Shown: in pieces, positions 8,257 through 16,530 of the stretch | Position numbering within the stretch: the first letter of the stretch is position 1 | Layout of the letters: every line of letters starts with the position of its first letter | Assembly: GCA_041498295.1 (NCBI GenBank) | Contig: JBGQIB010000062.1 | Location: forward strand, 1 to 23,288 | Direction of reading: 5' to 3' | Origin: VGRW01 sp041498295 | Lineage (GTDB): Bacteria > Myxococcota_A > UBA9160 > SZUA-336 | Length of the DNA stretch: 23,288 bases | The notes under the pieces: generated by a model | Database searches by the model: none | Told to the model about the DNA's origin: nothing | Seen by the model: only the letters and a program-made list of their open reading frames with translations | Made by a program: the position numbers and the translations under genes

Positions 8257-8831
8257 GGCCGCTCGTGCTTGCGTCGACCTCGCCGCGCCGGCGCGAGCTG
8301 TTGCGCGAAGCTGGGTTCGTCTTCTCGATCGTGGCGCCGGACGTGGACGAGAGCGCCCTCCCAAGCGAGTCACCCGAGTCTCTCGCCCAGCGACTCGCGC
8401 TCGCGAAGGCGCGCGCCGTGCTGCCGCGGGTCGACGCCGACGCCTGCGTGCTTGCCGCCGACACGGTCGTCGTGATCGACGACGCCCTGCTCGGCAAGCC
8501 GCGCGACGAAGCCGAGGCGGTCGAAATGCTGCTCCGGCTCGCGGGCCGCACGCACCGCGTGCTCACCGCCTTCGCGCTGCTCGTCCCGGCGCTCGGCTTC
8601 GAAGAGGCGGGAATCGTCGAGAGCGCCGTGCGCATGCATGCCGTCGACCGCGCGACCGCCGAGCGTTACGCACGCAGCGGCGAGCCACTCGACAAGGCGG
8701 GCGCTTACGCGGCTCAAGGCGAAGGGGGTCTTTTCGTCGCCGAGATCCGCGGCTCACGCGCCAACGTCATCGGGCTGCCCGTCGAAGCGCTGACGCTGCG
8801 CCTGGCGGAGCTCTCGGTCGTGCCGTCGTGA
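8253..8831 (+). CDS. maf: Maf-type nucleoside triphosphate pyrophosphatase
   Basis: A 192-residue cytosolic enzyme, normal for the family. It cleaves non-canonical or excess nucleoside triphosphates, typically dTTP/UTP or modified bases, to the monophosphate and pyrophosphate. The N-terminal signature LASTSPRRRELL is at residues 6-17, the catalytic Asp is in LAADTVVV (Asp70), and KPRDEAEA (82-89) and DKAGAYAAQG follow. The DTVV/KP/DKAGAYAAQG combination matches the YhdE-like dTTP/UTP branch rather than YceF. GTG 8253 overlaps the stop of the repeat-protein gene, and the 3' end overlaps yggS, so the three are translated together. Confidence 0.94.
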   Translation: MRPLVLASTSPRRRELLREAGFVFSIVAPDVDESALPSESPESLAQRLALAKARAVLPRVDADACVLAADTVVVIDDALLGKPRDEAEAVEMLLRLAGRTHRVLTAFALLVPALGFEEAGIVESAVRMHAVDRATAERYARSGEPLDKAGAYAAQGEGGLFVAEIRGSRANVIGLPVEALTLRLAELSVVPS

Positions 8832-9535
8832 GCGAGCTCGCCGAGCGTCTCGCGGAAATCCGCGCGCTCATCGCGCGCAGCGCGCACAGGTCAGGGCGCG
8901 ACCCGAAGGCCGTGAAGCTGCTCGCGGTCAGCAAGGCACAACCTCCCGAGCGCGTGCTCGAAGCCGTGCGCGCGGGCATGCGCGCGTTCGGTGAGAACCG
9001 GGTCCAGGAAGCCGACGCGAAGATCGAGGCGCTGCGCGGTCTTTCGCACGAGACACTCGAGTGGCACTTGATCGGCAGCCTGCAGCGCAACAAAGTCCGG
9101 CGCGCGGCGGCGCTCTGCGACGTGATCCAATCCGTGGATCGCGCGCCGCTGGTCGACGCGCTTGCCCGCGAAAGCGCCGCGCTCGGCCGGCGCCTGCGCA
9201 TCTTCCTGCAGGTGAACATCGACGCCGAACCGCAGAAGGGCGGTTGTGCGCCGGGTGAAGTCGTCGAGCTCGCGCGCGCCGTCGATGCCAGCGAGCATCT
9301 CGAGCTCGTGGGACTCATGGCGATCCCGCGCGCGTGCGAGGATCCCGAGGCGGTGCGACCTTCCTTCGCGCGCCTGCGGGAGCTGCTCGCCGAACTGAAC
9401 CGCGCGCGAGCGCACTCACTCCCGCTCTGCGAGCTGTCGATGGGGATGTCGAGCGACTTCGAAGTCGCGGTGGAAGAAGGCGCGACGTGGCTGCGCATCG
9501 GCACGGCGCTCTTCGGCGAGAGGAAGAACGGATGA
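8828..9535 (+). CDS. yggS: PLP homeostasis protein YggS/PLPBP
   Basis: A 235-residue single-domain protein with the alanine-racemase N-terminal barrel fold. Lys36 in LLAVSKAQPPERV is the PLP-binding lysine. The motifs FGENRVQEADAK, WHLIGSLQRNKVR, VNIDAEPQKGG, LSMGMSSDFEVAVEEGATWLRIGTA (residues about 200-225) and FGER are canonical. The family stores or delivers pyridoxal phosphate and affects amino-acid balance; it has no clear catalytic activity. GTG 8828 overlaps maf by four bases and the stop overlaps proC. yggS-proC is a widely conserved gene pair. Confidence 0.95.
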   Translation: MSELAERLAEIRALIARSAHRSGRDPKAVKLLAVSKAQPPERVLEAVRAGMRAFGENRVQEADAKIEALRGLSHETLEWHLIGSLQRNKVRRAAALCDVIQSVDRAPLVDALARESAALGRRLRIFLQVNIDAEPQKGGCAPGEVVELARAVDASEHLELVGLMAIPRACEDPEAVRPSFARLRELLAELNRARAHSLPLCELSMGMSSDFEVAVEEGATWLRIGTALFGERKNG

Positions 9536-10341
9536 TCGGGCTACCCAAGTCCGTGGGAACGATCGGCGCGGGCAACATGGCGGAAGCGATTCTGCGCGGC
9601 TTGCTGCGCGCGGGTGTCTCGGCGGATCGACTCTCCGCCTCCGACGTCGACCCCGAGCGGCGCCGCGCATTGCGCGAGGCGCTCGGCGTCTACACGACCG
9701 AGAGCAACGCGGAGGTCGCGCAGCGCGCCGAGGTGGTCGTGCTCGCCGTGAAGCCGCAACAGCTCGAGAGCGCCACCCAGACATTGCCGCGCGACGGCGG
9801 CCCGCTCTATCTCTCGATCGTCGCCGGCGCGACGACGGCCGGGCTGCGGCGCCTGCTCGGCGCCGGCGCGCGCATCGTCCGCAGCATGCCCAACACGCCG
9901 GCGTTGGTCGGCGCCGGAATCACGGCCGTCGCGAGTGACGGCGGCGCCGAGCCCGCCGACGTCGAGCGCGCGTGCGCGATCCTGCGCGCGGTGGGCGAAG
10001 TCGTGCAGGTGCCCGAGGCCGCGCTCGACGCCGTGACGGGTCTGTCCGGATCCGGCCCCGCCTATGTCTTCCTGTTCATCGAAGCGCTCACCGAGGCGGG
10101 CGTGCGCGAAGGGCTCGGCTCCGCGACCGCGCGCGCGCTCGCGCTCGAGACCGTCTACGGCGCCGCCCGCCTGGCCCGCGAGACCGGCGAGCAGCCGGCG
10201 CTGTTGCGCGAGCGCGTGACCTCTCCCGGCGGCACAACCAGCGCCGGACTCGCCGCGCTCGAGAGTGGCGGATTCCGCGCGGCGCTCTTGGCGGCCGTGC
10301 GCGCGGCGACGCAGCGCTCGCGCGAGCTCGGCAAGTCATAG
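9532..10341 (+). CDS. proC: Pyrroline-5-carboxylate reductase
   Basis: A 269-residue enzyme that reduces 1-pyrroline-5-carboxylate to L-proline with NAD(P)H, the last step of proline synthesis. The Rossmann motif VGTIGAGNMAEAI is at residues 8-20. Further motifs are VVLAVKPQQLE, RSMPNTPALVGAGITA, the ProC signature SGSGPAYVFLFIEALTEAG, and VTSPGGTTSAGL near the C-terminus. Length is normal. ATG 9532 is preceded by GAGAGGAAG, a fair ribosome binding site, and overlaps the yggS stop. A longer open frame upstream is a shadow of yggS. Confidence 0.97.
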   Translation: MIGLPKSVGTIGAGNMAEAILRGLLRAGVSADRLSASDVDPERRRALREALGVYTTESNAEVAQRAEVVVLAVKPQQLESATQTLPRDGGPLYLSIVAGATTAGLRRLLGAGARIVRSMPNTPALVGAGITAVASDGGAEPADVERACAILRAVGEVVQVPEAALDAVTGLSGSGPAYVFLFIEALTEAGVREGLGSATARALALETVYGAARLARETGEQPALLRERVTSPGGTTSAGLAALESGGFRAALLAAVRAATQRSRELGKS

Positions 10342-10375
10342 GGCGTGATTAGGTAGAGGAAGCCGACGCGCCAGC

Positions 10376-10397
10376 GCGTGGGTAGGGTGCCCGCGCG
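10376..10397 (+). repeat. Intergenic hairpin repeat, copy 1
   Basis: Identical at 21 of 22 positions to 19550-19571. It lies in the proC-divIVA gap and forms a stem of arms AGCGCGTGGG (10373-10382) and CCCGCGCGCT (10390-10399) with loop TAGGGTG and one G-T wobble pair. The stem is not followed by a T-run, so it is not a standard intrinsic terminator. The rest of the 110-base gap (10342-10451) shows no convincing promoter or gene. Confidence 0.75.
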
Positions 10398-10451
10398 CTC
10401 CAAAGACGCGCTCAAGCGGCAGGGGCTTCCATCCGATTCTGCGGGTTAGAG

Positions 10452-10916
10452 ATGCGCCTCACCCCGCTCGAGATCCGCCAGCACAAATTCGGCTCGCAGA
10501 TGCGCGGGTTCGACCGCTCCGAAGTCAGCGCGTTCCTCGACACGGTGGTCGCAGACTTCGAGGACGTCGTGCGCGAGAACGCTCAGCTGCACCGCGAGGC
10601 CGAGCGCTTGGCGCGCGAGCTCGACGCGTATCGCAGCCGCGAGAAGACGATCCAGGACACGCTCACGACCGCGCAGGCCTTGGTCGAGCAGCTGAAGCGC
10701 ACGGCGATCAAGGAGAGCGAGTCGATCGTGATCGAGGCCGAGGTTCGCGCCGAGAAGCTGCTCGCCGAAGCGCGCGAGCAGCGCGCGCTGCTGGCGAACG
10801 AGATCCGCGAGCAGCGCCACCTGCGACAGCGGCTCGAGGCCGATCTGCGCCGCACGCTCGAGAATTATGGCAAGCTGATCGACGCGTTCGCGCCCTCGGA
10901 CCGACCGGGCGAGTGA
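10452..10916 (+). CDS. divIVA: DivIVA-domain protein
   Basis: A 154-residue cytosolic coiled-coil protein. The N-terminal DivIVA domain is recognisable: LTPLEIRQHKFGSQMRGFD at residues 3-21, then EVSAFLDTVVADFEDVVREN. The rest is a nearly unbroken, charged coiled coil with heptads rich in Glu, Arg, Leu and Ala. In Gram-positives such proteins mark curved membrane at poles and septa; Gram-negative versions beside yggS-proC are much less studied. The family often occurs downstream of yggS-proC-yggT; here no yggT is present. ATG 10452 lacks a clear ribosome binding site. Confidence 0.9.
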   Translation: MRLTPLEIRQHKFGSQMRGFDRSEVSAFLDTVVADFEDVVRENAQLHREAERLARELDAYRSREKTIQDTLTTAQALVEQLKRTAIKESESIVIEAEVRAEKLLAEAREQRALLANEIREQRHLRQRLEADLRRTLENYGKLIDAFAPSDRPGE

Positions 10917-10938
10917 CCCTACTCTCCGCGCTGTCGGT

Positions 10939-10967
10939 TTGACCCGCTCCGGACCCTGCCCTAGAGT
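10939..10967 (+). promoter_or_regulatory. Sigma-70-type promoter for the fmdB-like/folD/gcv operon
   Basis: TTGACC (10939-10944) and TAGAGT (10962-10967) are separated by exactly 17 bases. Transcription would start near 10974 and give a leader of about 30 bases with AGGAG at 10989-10993, ten bases before ATG 11004. It is the best promoter in the window and marks the operon start. Confidence 0.7.
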
Positions 10968-11003
10968 GCCGCCGCTTCCGGATTCCGCAGGAGATCCGAG
11001 CAG

Positions 11004-11360
11004 ATGCCGACGTACGAGTACGAGTGCACCAAAGGCCACGTGTTCGAGGTCGAGCAGCCGATCACCGCGGACGCGCTGAAGCGTTGCAAGCTGTGCCGCT
11101 CCAAGGTGCGCCGCCTGATCTCGCCGAGTCACTTCATCCTGAAGGGCAGCGGCTGGTACGCGGACGGCTACGGGAGCAGCAAGAAGAGCAGCGGCAGCGA
11201 CTCGTCGTCCGAAACGAAGTCCGAGTCGAAGTCCGAGACCAAGTCGGAGACGAAGACCGAGTCGAAGACCGAGACGAAGACGGAAGCTAAGCCGGCGAAG
11301 TCGAGCGAGAAGTCGAGCGAGAAGTCGAAGGGCTCGTCGAAGGCGGCCGCGGGCCAGTGA
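11004..11360 (+). CDS. FmdB-family zinc-ribbon protein with charged repeat tail
   Basis: A 118-residue protein. Residues 1-55 are an FmdB/CxxC putative regulatory domain (MPTYEYEC start, KRCKLCRSKVRRLI, then FILKGSGWYADGYG). The usual first CxxC is altered: Cys8 is followed by TKGH, so the probable metal ligands are Cys8, His12, Cys28 and Cys31. Residues 69-96 are seven tandem copies of a four-residue unit of type SETK, then two of KSSE. The tail is highly charged and surely disordered. The exact role is unknown; some relatives are annotated as regulators. It has a good AGGAG site and opens the operon; its stop overlaps folD. Confidence 0.85.
   Translation: MPTYEYECTKGHVFEVEQPITADALKRCKLCRSKVRRLISPSHFILKGSGWYADGYGSSKKSSGSDSSSETKSESKSETKSETKTESKTETKTEAKPAKSSEKSSEKSKGSSKAAAGQ
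11208..11291 (+). repeat. 12-base tandem repeat encoding (S/T)E(S/T/A)K x7
   Basis: Seven 12-base units of the form TCCGAGACGAAG with mainly third-position or single-residue changes. They lie in frame in the FmdB-like gene. A second pair, AAGTCGAGCGAG twice, follows at about 11298-11321. Such tracts can change length by slippage. Confidence 0.85.
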
Positions 11361-12208
11361 CCGAGATCGTCAACGGCAAGAGCCTCTCCGCGGAGATCCT
11401 CTCCGACGTGCGCAAGCGCGTCTCCGAGTATGGCGCGGGCACGCCGTGTCTCTGCGTCGTGTTGGTCGGCGAGGACCCGGCGTCGCAGGTCTACGTGCGG
11501 ATCAAGGACAAGGCCGCGCGCGAGTGCGGCATCGAGTCGCGCCAGGTGCGGCTGCCGGCGACGACGTCCGAGGCGGAGCTGCTGCGCGTCGTCGACGGAT
11601 TGAACCGCGACCCGAGCGTGCACGGCATTCTGGTCCAGCTTCCACTCCCGAACGGGATCGACGCGGCGCGCGTCTCACTCGCGCTCGACCCGGCAAAAGA
11701 CGTCGACGGTCTGCACCCGATCAGCGCGGGACGGCTGCTCGCGAACAAGTCTGGCTTCGCGCCGTGCACGCCGCTCGGCTGCATCTACATCCTCGACCAC
11801 TACCGTGTGCCGATCGAGGGCGCGAACGCAGTGGTCATCGGGCGCAGCGAGATCGTCGGCAAGCCGGTGTCGCTGCTGCTTCTGCACCGCAACGCGACGG
11901 TCACGATCTGTCACTCGCGCACGCGCGATCTCCCCGAGATCGCGAGACGCGCCGACATCCTGGTCGCGGCGCTCGGCAAGCCGAAGTTCGTGCAGGGCGA
12001 CTGGATCAAGCCCGGCGCCGCCGTGATCGACGTCGGCGTGAATCGAGTCGACGGCAAGCTGATCGGCGACGTAGACTTTGCCGCGGCGAACGGGCGAGCG
12101 GGGCTGCTCACGCCCGTCCCCGGGGGGGTGGGCTTGCTGACGGTCGCGATGCTGCTGCGCAATACGCTGCAGGCCTTCGAGGCGCAGACGGCCCAGCGCC
12201 ACACGTGA
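11357..12208 (+). CDS. folD: Bifunctional methylene-THF dehydrogenase/methenyl-THF cyclohydrolase
   Basis: A 283-residue cytosolic enzyme interconverting 5,10-methylene-, 5,10-methenyl- and 10-formyl-tetrahydrofolate with NADP. The catalytic Lys50 is in YVRIKDKAARECGI. VHGILVQLPLP, KDVDGLHPISAGRL, PCTPLGCIYIL and the NADP-binding VIGRSEIVGKPVSLLLL follow in the usual order. The C-terminal motif reads PVPGGVGLLTVAML, where most FolD have PVPGGVGPMT; the change is mild. GTG 11357 overlaps the upstream gene, and the stop overlaps gcvT. Being beside gcvT is sensible, since glycine cleavage yields 5,10-methylene-THF, the FolD substrate. Confidence 0.97.
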   Translation: MTEIVNGKSLSAEILSDVRKRVSEYGAGTPCLCVVLVGEDPASQVYVRIKDKAARECGIESRQVRLPATTSEAELLRVVDGLNRDPSVHGILVQLPLPNGIDAARVSLALDPAKDVDGLHPISAGRLLANKSGFAPCTPLGCIYILDHYRVPIEGANAVVIGRSEIVGKPVSLLLLHRNATVTICHSRTRDLPEIARRADILVAALGKPKFVQGDWIKPGAAVIDVGVNRVDGKLIGDVDFAAANGRAGLLTPVPGGVGLLTVAMLLRNTLQAFEAQTAQRHT

Positions 12209-13311
12209 CCGAATCCAGCGCGCCGCTCGCGCGCACGCCGCTCTGGTCGCGCCATCGCGACGCCGGCGCGCGCCTCGTGGCCTTCGCCGGCTGGGAGATG
12301 CCGGTCACTTACAGCTCGATCCTCGACGAGCACCGCGCGGTGCGCTCGAGCGCGGGCCTGTTCGATGTCTCGCACATGGGCGAGATCCGTCTGCGCGGCC
12401 TCGGAGCGCTCGAGCTCGCGCAGGCGCTCTTCTGCAACGACGTCGCGGGGGCGGAGCGCGGCCGCGTGCGCTACGGGCTGCTCTGCCTCGAGAGCGGCGG
12501 CGTCGTCGACGACGTGACCTTGTACCGGACCGGCGCGAGCGAAGTGCTGTTCTGCGTGAACGCCTCGAACATCGCCGCCGACCGCGACTGGATGCACGAG
12601 GTCCACGCGCGCACGAGGAGCCGCTGCGAGATCGAAGACGAGAGCGACGCGACGGCGCTCTTGGCGATCCAAGGTCCGGCCGCGCTCGAGATCGTCGCAA
12701 AGCTCGTCCCGTCCGGCTTCCTGCGCCCGAAGCTCTGGCACTTCGCCGAGACACGGCTCGGCTCGCTCCCGGTTCTACTCTCGCGCACCGGTTACACCGG
12801 CGAGGACGGCTACGAGATCTTCGTAGACACCGCGCGCGCGGGCGCGCTCTGGGATCTTCTGCGCGACACGGGCGGTGAACGCCTCACGCCCGCGGGTCTC
12901 GGCGCACGCGACACGCTTCGGACCGAGGCCGCGTACCCGCTCTACGGTCACGAGCTCGACCGCGAGCACGATCCGATCGAGGCCGGCCTCGAGCGCTTCG
13001 TCGCGTTCGGCAAAGGCTTCAGCGGCGAGCCCGCGCTGCGCGCGCGCGCCGACGCCGGACCGAAGCGCAGACTCGTGGGGCTCGTGCTCGAGGGCCGACA
13101 GGTCGCGCGCCCCGGCTTCAAGATCGCGAGCTCGCTCGGGGACGGAATCGTTACCAGCGGAACCTACGGGCCGACGGTCGATCGCTCGATCGCGCTAGGC
13201 TACGCTCCCGCCGGGCTCCGACCTGGCGCGCGACTGCAGGTCGAGATTCGCGGCAAACTTCTGCCGTGTGAGGCCGTCGCGACTCCGTTCTACCGCCGGA
13301 AGAGAGGCTGA
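12205..13311 (+). CDS. gcvT: Glycine cleavage T-protein (aminomethyltransferase)
   Basis: A 368-residue protein, the normal size. T-protein takes the aminomethyl group from lipoylated H-protein, releases ammonia and makes 5,10-methylene-THF. Visible motifs are FAGWEMPVTY, GLFDVSHMGEI, SRTGYTGEDGYEIF, GARDTLRTEAAYPLYGHE and the C-terminal barrel with VARPGFKI and GIVTSGTYGPTVDRSIALGY. GTG 12205 overlaps the folD stop by four bases; the much longer open frame upstream is a shadow of folD. It is the first of the four glycine cleavage genes and is separated from gcvH by only 11 bases. Confidence 0.97.
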   Translation: MTESSAPLARTPLWSRHRDAGARLVAFAGWEMPVTYSSILDEHRAVRSSAGLFDVSHMGEIRLRGLGALELAQALFCNDVAGAERGRVRYGLLCLESGGVVDDVTLYRTGASEVLFCVNASNIAADRDWMHEVHARTRSRCEIEDESDATALLAIQGPAALEIVAKLVPSGFLRPKLWHFAETRLGSLPVLLSRTGYTGEDGYEIFVDTARAGALWDLLRDTGGERLTPAGLGARDTLRTEAAYPLYGHELDREHDPIEAGLERFVAFGKGFSGEPALRARADAGPKRRLVGLVLEGRQVARPGFKIASSLGDGIVTSGTYGPTVDRSIALGYAPAGLRPGARLQVEIRGKLLPCEAVATPFYRRKRG

Positions 13312-13322
13312 CGGGAACTTCG

Positions 13323-13730
13323 ATGGCAGACCGCGAGTACGAGATTCCGGACGATTGTCAGTATACGGAGTCAGACGAGTGGGTGCGCGTCGACGGCACT
13401 CTGGCGCGCGTGGGCATCACGGACTACGCGCAGTCGGAGCTGAACGACATCGTGTTCGTCGAGCTTCCCGAAGCGGGACGACAGCTCGAGAAGGGCGATG
13501 CCTTCGGCGTCGTGGAGTCGGTGAAGGCGGTGAGTGACTTGCTCGCGCCGTTCACGGGCGAGATCGCCGAGGTGCACGCGCGTCTGTCCGAGCACCCCGA
13601 GTGGCTGAACGAGGATCCGTACGGGCGCGGTTGGATCATCGCGCTCCACCCCGAGGACCTCGAGGCCATCGACGGCCTGATGTCGGCGGTCGAGTACCGG
13701 GCGCACGTGAAGGCGCGCGCCGGGAAGTGA
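13323..13730 (+). CDS. gcvH: Glycine cleavage H-protein
   Basis: A 135-residue lipoyl carrier that shuttles the aminomethyl intermediate between the P, T and L proteins. The lipoyl-lysine is Lys68 in VVESVKAVSDLLAP. The segments HPEWLNEDPYGRGWI and SDEWVRVDGTLARVGITDYA are standard. ATG 13323 has a modest GGGAA sequence seven bases upstream. The stop overlaps gcvPA (GTGA). No lipoate ligase or lipoamide dehydrogenase gene lies in the window. Confidence 0.97.
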   Translation: MADREYEIPDDCQYTESDEWVRVDGTLARVGITDYAQSELNDIVFVELPEAGRQLEKGDAFGVVESVKAVSDLLAPFTGEIAEVHARLSEHPEWLNEDPYGRGWIIALHPEDLEAIDGLMSAVEYRAHVKARAGK

Positions 13731-15049
13731 GTTACGTCCCGCACACGCCTGAAGAGGTGCGCGCCATGCTGGCGCGCATCGGCGTGGCGTCGCTGGACGA
13801 GCTGTTCGAGGGTGTGCCCGCGGGCCTGCGGAGCCGCGCGGAGTTGAAGCTGCCCGCGGCGCTCGACGAGCGCGCGCTGTTGCGCTTCTTCGCGAGTCAC
13901 GCCGCGGAGAACGTGAACGTCCAAGCGAGCGCGAGCTTCCTGGGCGGCGGCGCGTACCACCACTTCATCCCCGCCGCGGTCGACGCGCTCGCCAGCCGCG
14001 GCGAGTTCATGACCGCGTACACGCCCTATCAGGCCGAGATCAGCCAGGGCACGCTGCAGATGATCTTCGAGTTCCAGACCCTGATCTGTCAGCTCACCGG
14101 GCTCGAGGTCGCGAACGCGTCGCTCTACGACGGCGCGTCCGCGGTCTCGGAGGCCGCGCTGATGGCGGCGCGAGTCACTCGGCGCACGCGGATCGCCGTC
14201 AGCGCGGGCCTGCATCCGCATTGGCGCGAGGTGCTGCAGACGTACGGCGCGGGGGTCGAGCTCGAGCTCGTGACTCTGCCGCTCGACGCGAGCGGCCGGA
14301 CCCGCCTCGATGCGCTACCCGCCGAGTGCGCGGCGGTCATCGTGCAGTCACCGAACTTTCTGGGCTGCATCGACGATCTCGGCGGCGCGGCGAAGGCCGC
14401 GCACGCACAGGGGGCGCTCGCGATCGCGGCCAGCGCCGAGGCTCTCTCCTTGGCGCTGCTCAAGTCACCGGGCGAGCTCGGCTGCGACATCGCGTGCGGC
14501 GACGCGCAGTCGTTCGGGCTGCCGGTCTCCTTCGGCGGTCCGTACGCCGGGTTTCTCGCCGCCCGTGATCGGTTCGTGCGCCAGCTTCCCGGCCGCTTGA
14601 TCGGCGAGAGCGTCGACTCCGCCGGCGAGCGGGCGTTCGTCATGACCCTGACGACGCGCGAGCAGCACATCCGGCGCGAGAAGGCGACGAGCAACATCTG
14701 CACGAACCAGGGGCTGTGCGCGCTGCGAGTCACGATTTGGCTCGCGCTGATCGGGCGCCGCGGGATTCGCCGCCTGGCCGAGATCAACGTCGCGCTCGCG
14801 GCCTACGCGCGCAAGGCAGTCACTCGCGCGGGCCTCGGCCTTCCCTACTCCGCGCCCGTCTTCAACGAGTTCGTGGTCGAGGTTCCCGACCTCTCGCGCA
14901 AGCTTGCGAGAGCGCGCGCGCAGAATCTGCAGGGCGGCGTGCCGCTGGCGCGCTTCGAGCCCGCGTACCCGAACCGCTTGCTCGTGTGCACCACCGAGAT
15001 GAACACGCGCGCGCAGATCGACGCGCTCGTGCGCGAGCTCGCCGCGTGA
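13727..15049 (+). CDS. gcvPA: Glycine decarboxylase (P-protein) subunit 1
   Basis: A 440-residue N-terminal-type half of the split glycine decarboxylase. Together with GcvPB it decarboxylates glycine and loads the aminomethyl group on GcvH. The family segments SFLGGGAYHHFIP, YTPYQAEISQGTLQMIFEFQT, ANASLYDGASA, SFGGPYAGFLAA and ATSNICTNQGLCAL are all present. It has no PLP-lysine motif, as expected for subunit 1. The start GTG 13727 overlaps the gcvH stop. The split P-protein is the normal bacterial and archaeal form, not a broken gene. Confidence 0.97.
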   Translation: MSYVPHTPEEVRAMLARIGVASLDELFEGVPAGLRSRAELKLPAALDERALLRFFASHAAENVNVQASASFLGGGAYHHFIPAAVDALASRGEFMTAYTPYQAEISQGTLQMIFEFQTLICQLTGLEVANASLYDGASAVSEAALMAARVTRRTRIAVSAGLHPHWREVLQTYGAGVELELVTLPLDASGRTRLDALPAECAAVIVQSPNFLGCIDDLGGAAKAAHAQGALAIAASAEALSLALLKSPGELGCDIACGDAQSFGLPVSFGGPYAGFLAARDRFVRQLPGRLIGESVDSAGERAFVMTLTTREQHIRREKATSNICTNQGLCALRVTIWLALIGRRGIRRLAEINVALAAYARKAVTRAGLGLPYSAPVFNEFVVEVPDLSRKLARARAQNLQGGVPLARFEPAYPNRLLVCTTEMNTRAQIDALVRELAA

Positions 15050-16530
15050 CGGCGCCCGGACGCAGCGGGCTCGTGTTTCGCGAGCCACTCCTGTTCGAGT
15101 CCTCGCGGGCCGGCCGACCGGGCGTACCGATCGACGACCCGGACGTTCCGCTCGTCGACGTCGCGCGCGAGCTCGGCGCCGACCTGATCCGCGACGACGT
15201 GCCCGACTTCCCGGAGCTCGCGGAGCTCGACGTCGTGCGCCACTTCACGCGCCTGTCCCAGTGGAACTTTGGCATCGACTCCGGGTTCTTCCCGTTGGGC
15301 TCTTGCACGATGAAATACAACCCGAAGGTGAACGAGGTCGTCGCCCGGCTGCCGGGACTCGCCGCGGTGCACCCACTCTCCGACGAGGCCGACGTACAGG
15401 GCGTGCTCGCGCTGGCCTGCGAGCTCGAGGCGGCGCTCGCCGAGATGGCGGGCCTGGACCGCGTGACCTTGCAGCCGGCCGCAGGCGCACAGGGCGAGTT
15501 CGTCGGCGTGCGCATGATCCAGGCGTATCACCGCGCGCGCGGCGACCAGCAGCGGACGCGCGTCCTGATCCCCGACACCGCCCACGGCACGAACCCCGCG
15601 AGCGCCGCGTTGAACGGGCTCGAGGTGGTCGAGGTGAAGAGCGGCGCCGACGGCATCGTCCACCCCGATGCGCTCGCACGCCTCTCTGACGCGCGCACCG
15701 CGGCGCTCATGCTCACCAACCCCAACACGCTCGGCCTGTTCGAGTCGCACGTCGAGAAGCTCGCGGAGGTCGTCCACGCGGCCGGCGGGCTCGTGTATCT
15801 CGACGGCGCGAACATGAACGCGCTGCTCGGCGTCGCGAAGCCCGGCCACATGGGTGTCGACGTCATGCACTTCAACCTGCACAAGACGTTCTCTACACCG
15901 CACGGTGGCGGCGGGCCCGGCTCGGGACCGGTGGCGGTGAAGAACGCGCTCGCGCCCTTCCTGCCGGTGCCCGTGATTCGGCGCGAGGGCGACCGCTACC
16001 GGCTCGACGACGAGTTTCCGCACTCGATCGGCCGCGTGCACGCGTGGTACGGCAATGCGGGCATCTGGCTGCGCGCGCTCGCATACATCCGCACGCTCGG
16101 CGCCGCGGGTCTCGTCGAGGTCACCGCGCGCGCCGCGCTGAACGCGAACTACGTGCTCGAGTCACTGCGCGACGTCTACGACGCACCGCATGCGCGCCGC
16201 GTGATGCACGAGTGCGTGCTCACGGACAAACGCCAGCACGAGTACGGCGTGACGACCGCGGACATCGCCAAGCGCCTGATGGACTACGGCTACCACCCGC
16301 CCACGATCTACTTCCCGCTCGTGGTCGCGGGCGCGCTCATGATCGAGCCGACCGAGTGCGAGTCACAGGAGACGCTCGACGGGTTCATCGGCGCGATGCG
16401 CTCGATCGCGCGCGAGGCGGAGACCGAGCCTGGTCTCGTCACGGGCGCGCCGAATCTGCCGATCGTGCGCCGCCTCGACGAGGTGCGCGCCGCGCGCAAG
16501 CCGCGCCTCCGCTGGACGCGGAGCGGCTGA
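15046..16530 (+). CDS. gcvPB: Glycine decarboxylase (P-protein) subunit 2
   Basis: A 494-residue PLP-binding half of glycine decarboxylase. The Schiff-base lysine is Lys280 in FNLHKTFSTPHGGGGPGSGP. Other family segments are FPLGSCTMKYNPK, LQPAAGAQGEF, IPDTAHGTNPASA, LTNPNTLGLFE, YGYHPPTIYFPL and IEPTECES. Length is normal. GTG 15046 overlaps the gcvPA stop by four bases. The gene ends in a one-base overlap with the peptidase gene, so the unrelated peptidase is probably on the same mRNA. Confidence 0.97.
   Translation: MTAPGRSGLVFREPLLFESSRAGRPGVPIDDPDVPLVDVARELGADLIRDDVPDFPELAELDVVRHFTRLSQWNFGIDSGFFPLGSCTMKYNPKVNEVVARLPGLAAVHPLSDEADVQGVLALACELEAALAEMAGLDRVTLQPAAGAQGEFVGVRMIQAYHRARGDQQRTRVLIPDTAHGTNPASAALNGLEVVEVKSGADGIVHPDALARLSDARTAALMLTNPNTLGLFESHVEKLAEVVHAAGGLVYLDGANMNALLGVAKPGHMGVDVMHFNLHKTFSTPHGGGGPGSGPVAVKNALAPFLPVPVIRREGDRYRLDDEFPHSIGRVHAWYGNAGIWLRALAYIRTLGAAGLVEVTARAALNANYVLESLRDVYDAPHARRVMHECVLTDKRQHEYGVTTADIAKRLMDYGYHPPTIYFPLVVAGALMIEPTECESQETLDGFIGAMRSIAREAETEPGLVTGAPNLPIVRRLDEVRAARKPRLRWTRSG

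Noticed and set aside
7525..10341. A new defence or mobile island
   Set aside because: All genes here are housekeeping families with uniform composition; no integrase, transposase, toxin-antitoxin pair or att-like repeat is seen.
10342..10451. Small RNA, riboswitch or small gene in the proC-divIVA gap
   Set aside because: I see only the hairpin repeat; there is no promoter, T-run or frame with a ribosome site.
11208..11321. CRISPR-like array
   Set aside because: The 12-base repeats are contiguous, in frame and without spacers; they encode a charged tail.
13727..16530. GcvP broken in two by a mutation
   Set aside because: The two halves have proper starts and a coding overlap, and match the normal two-subunit P-protein.
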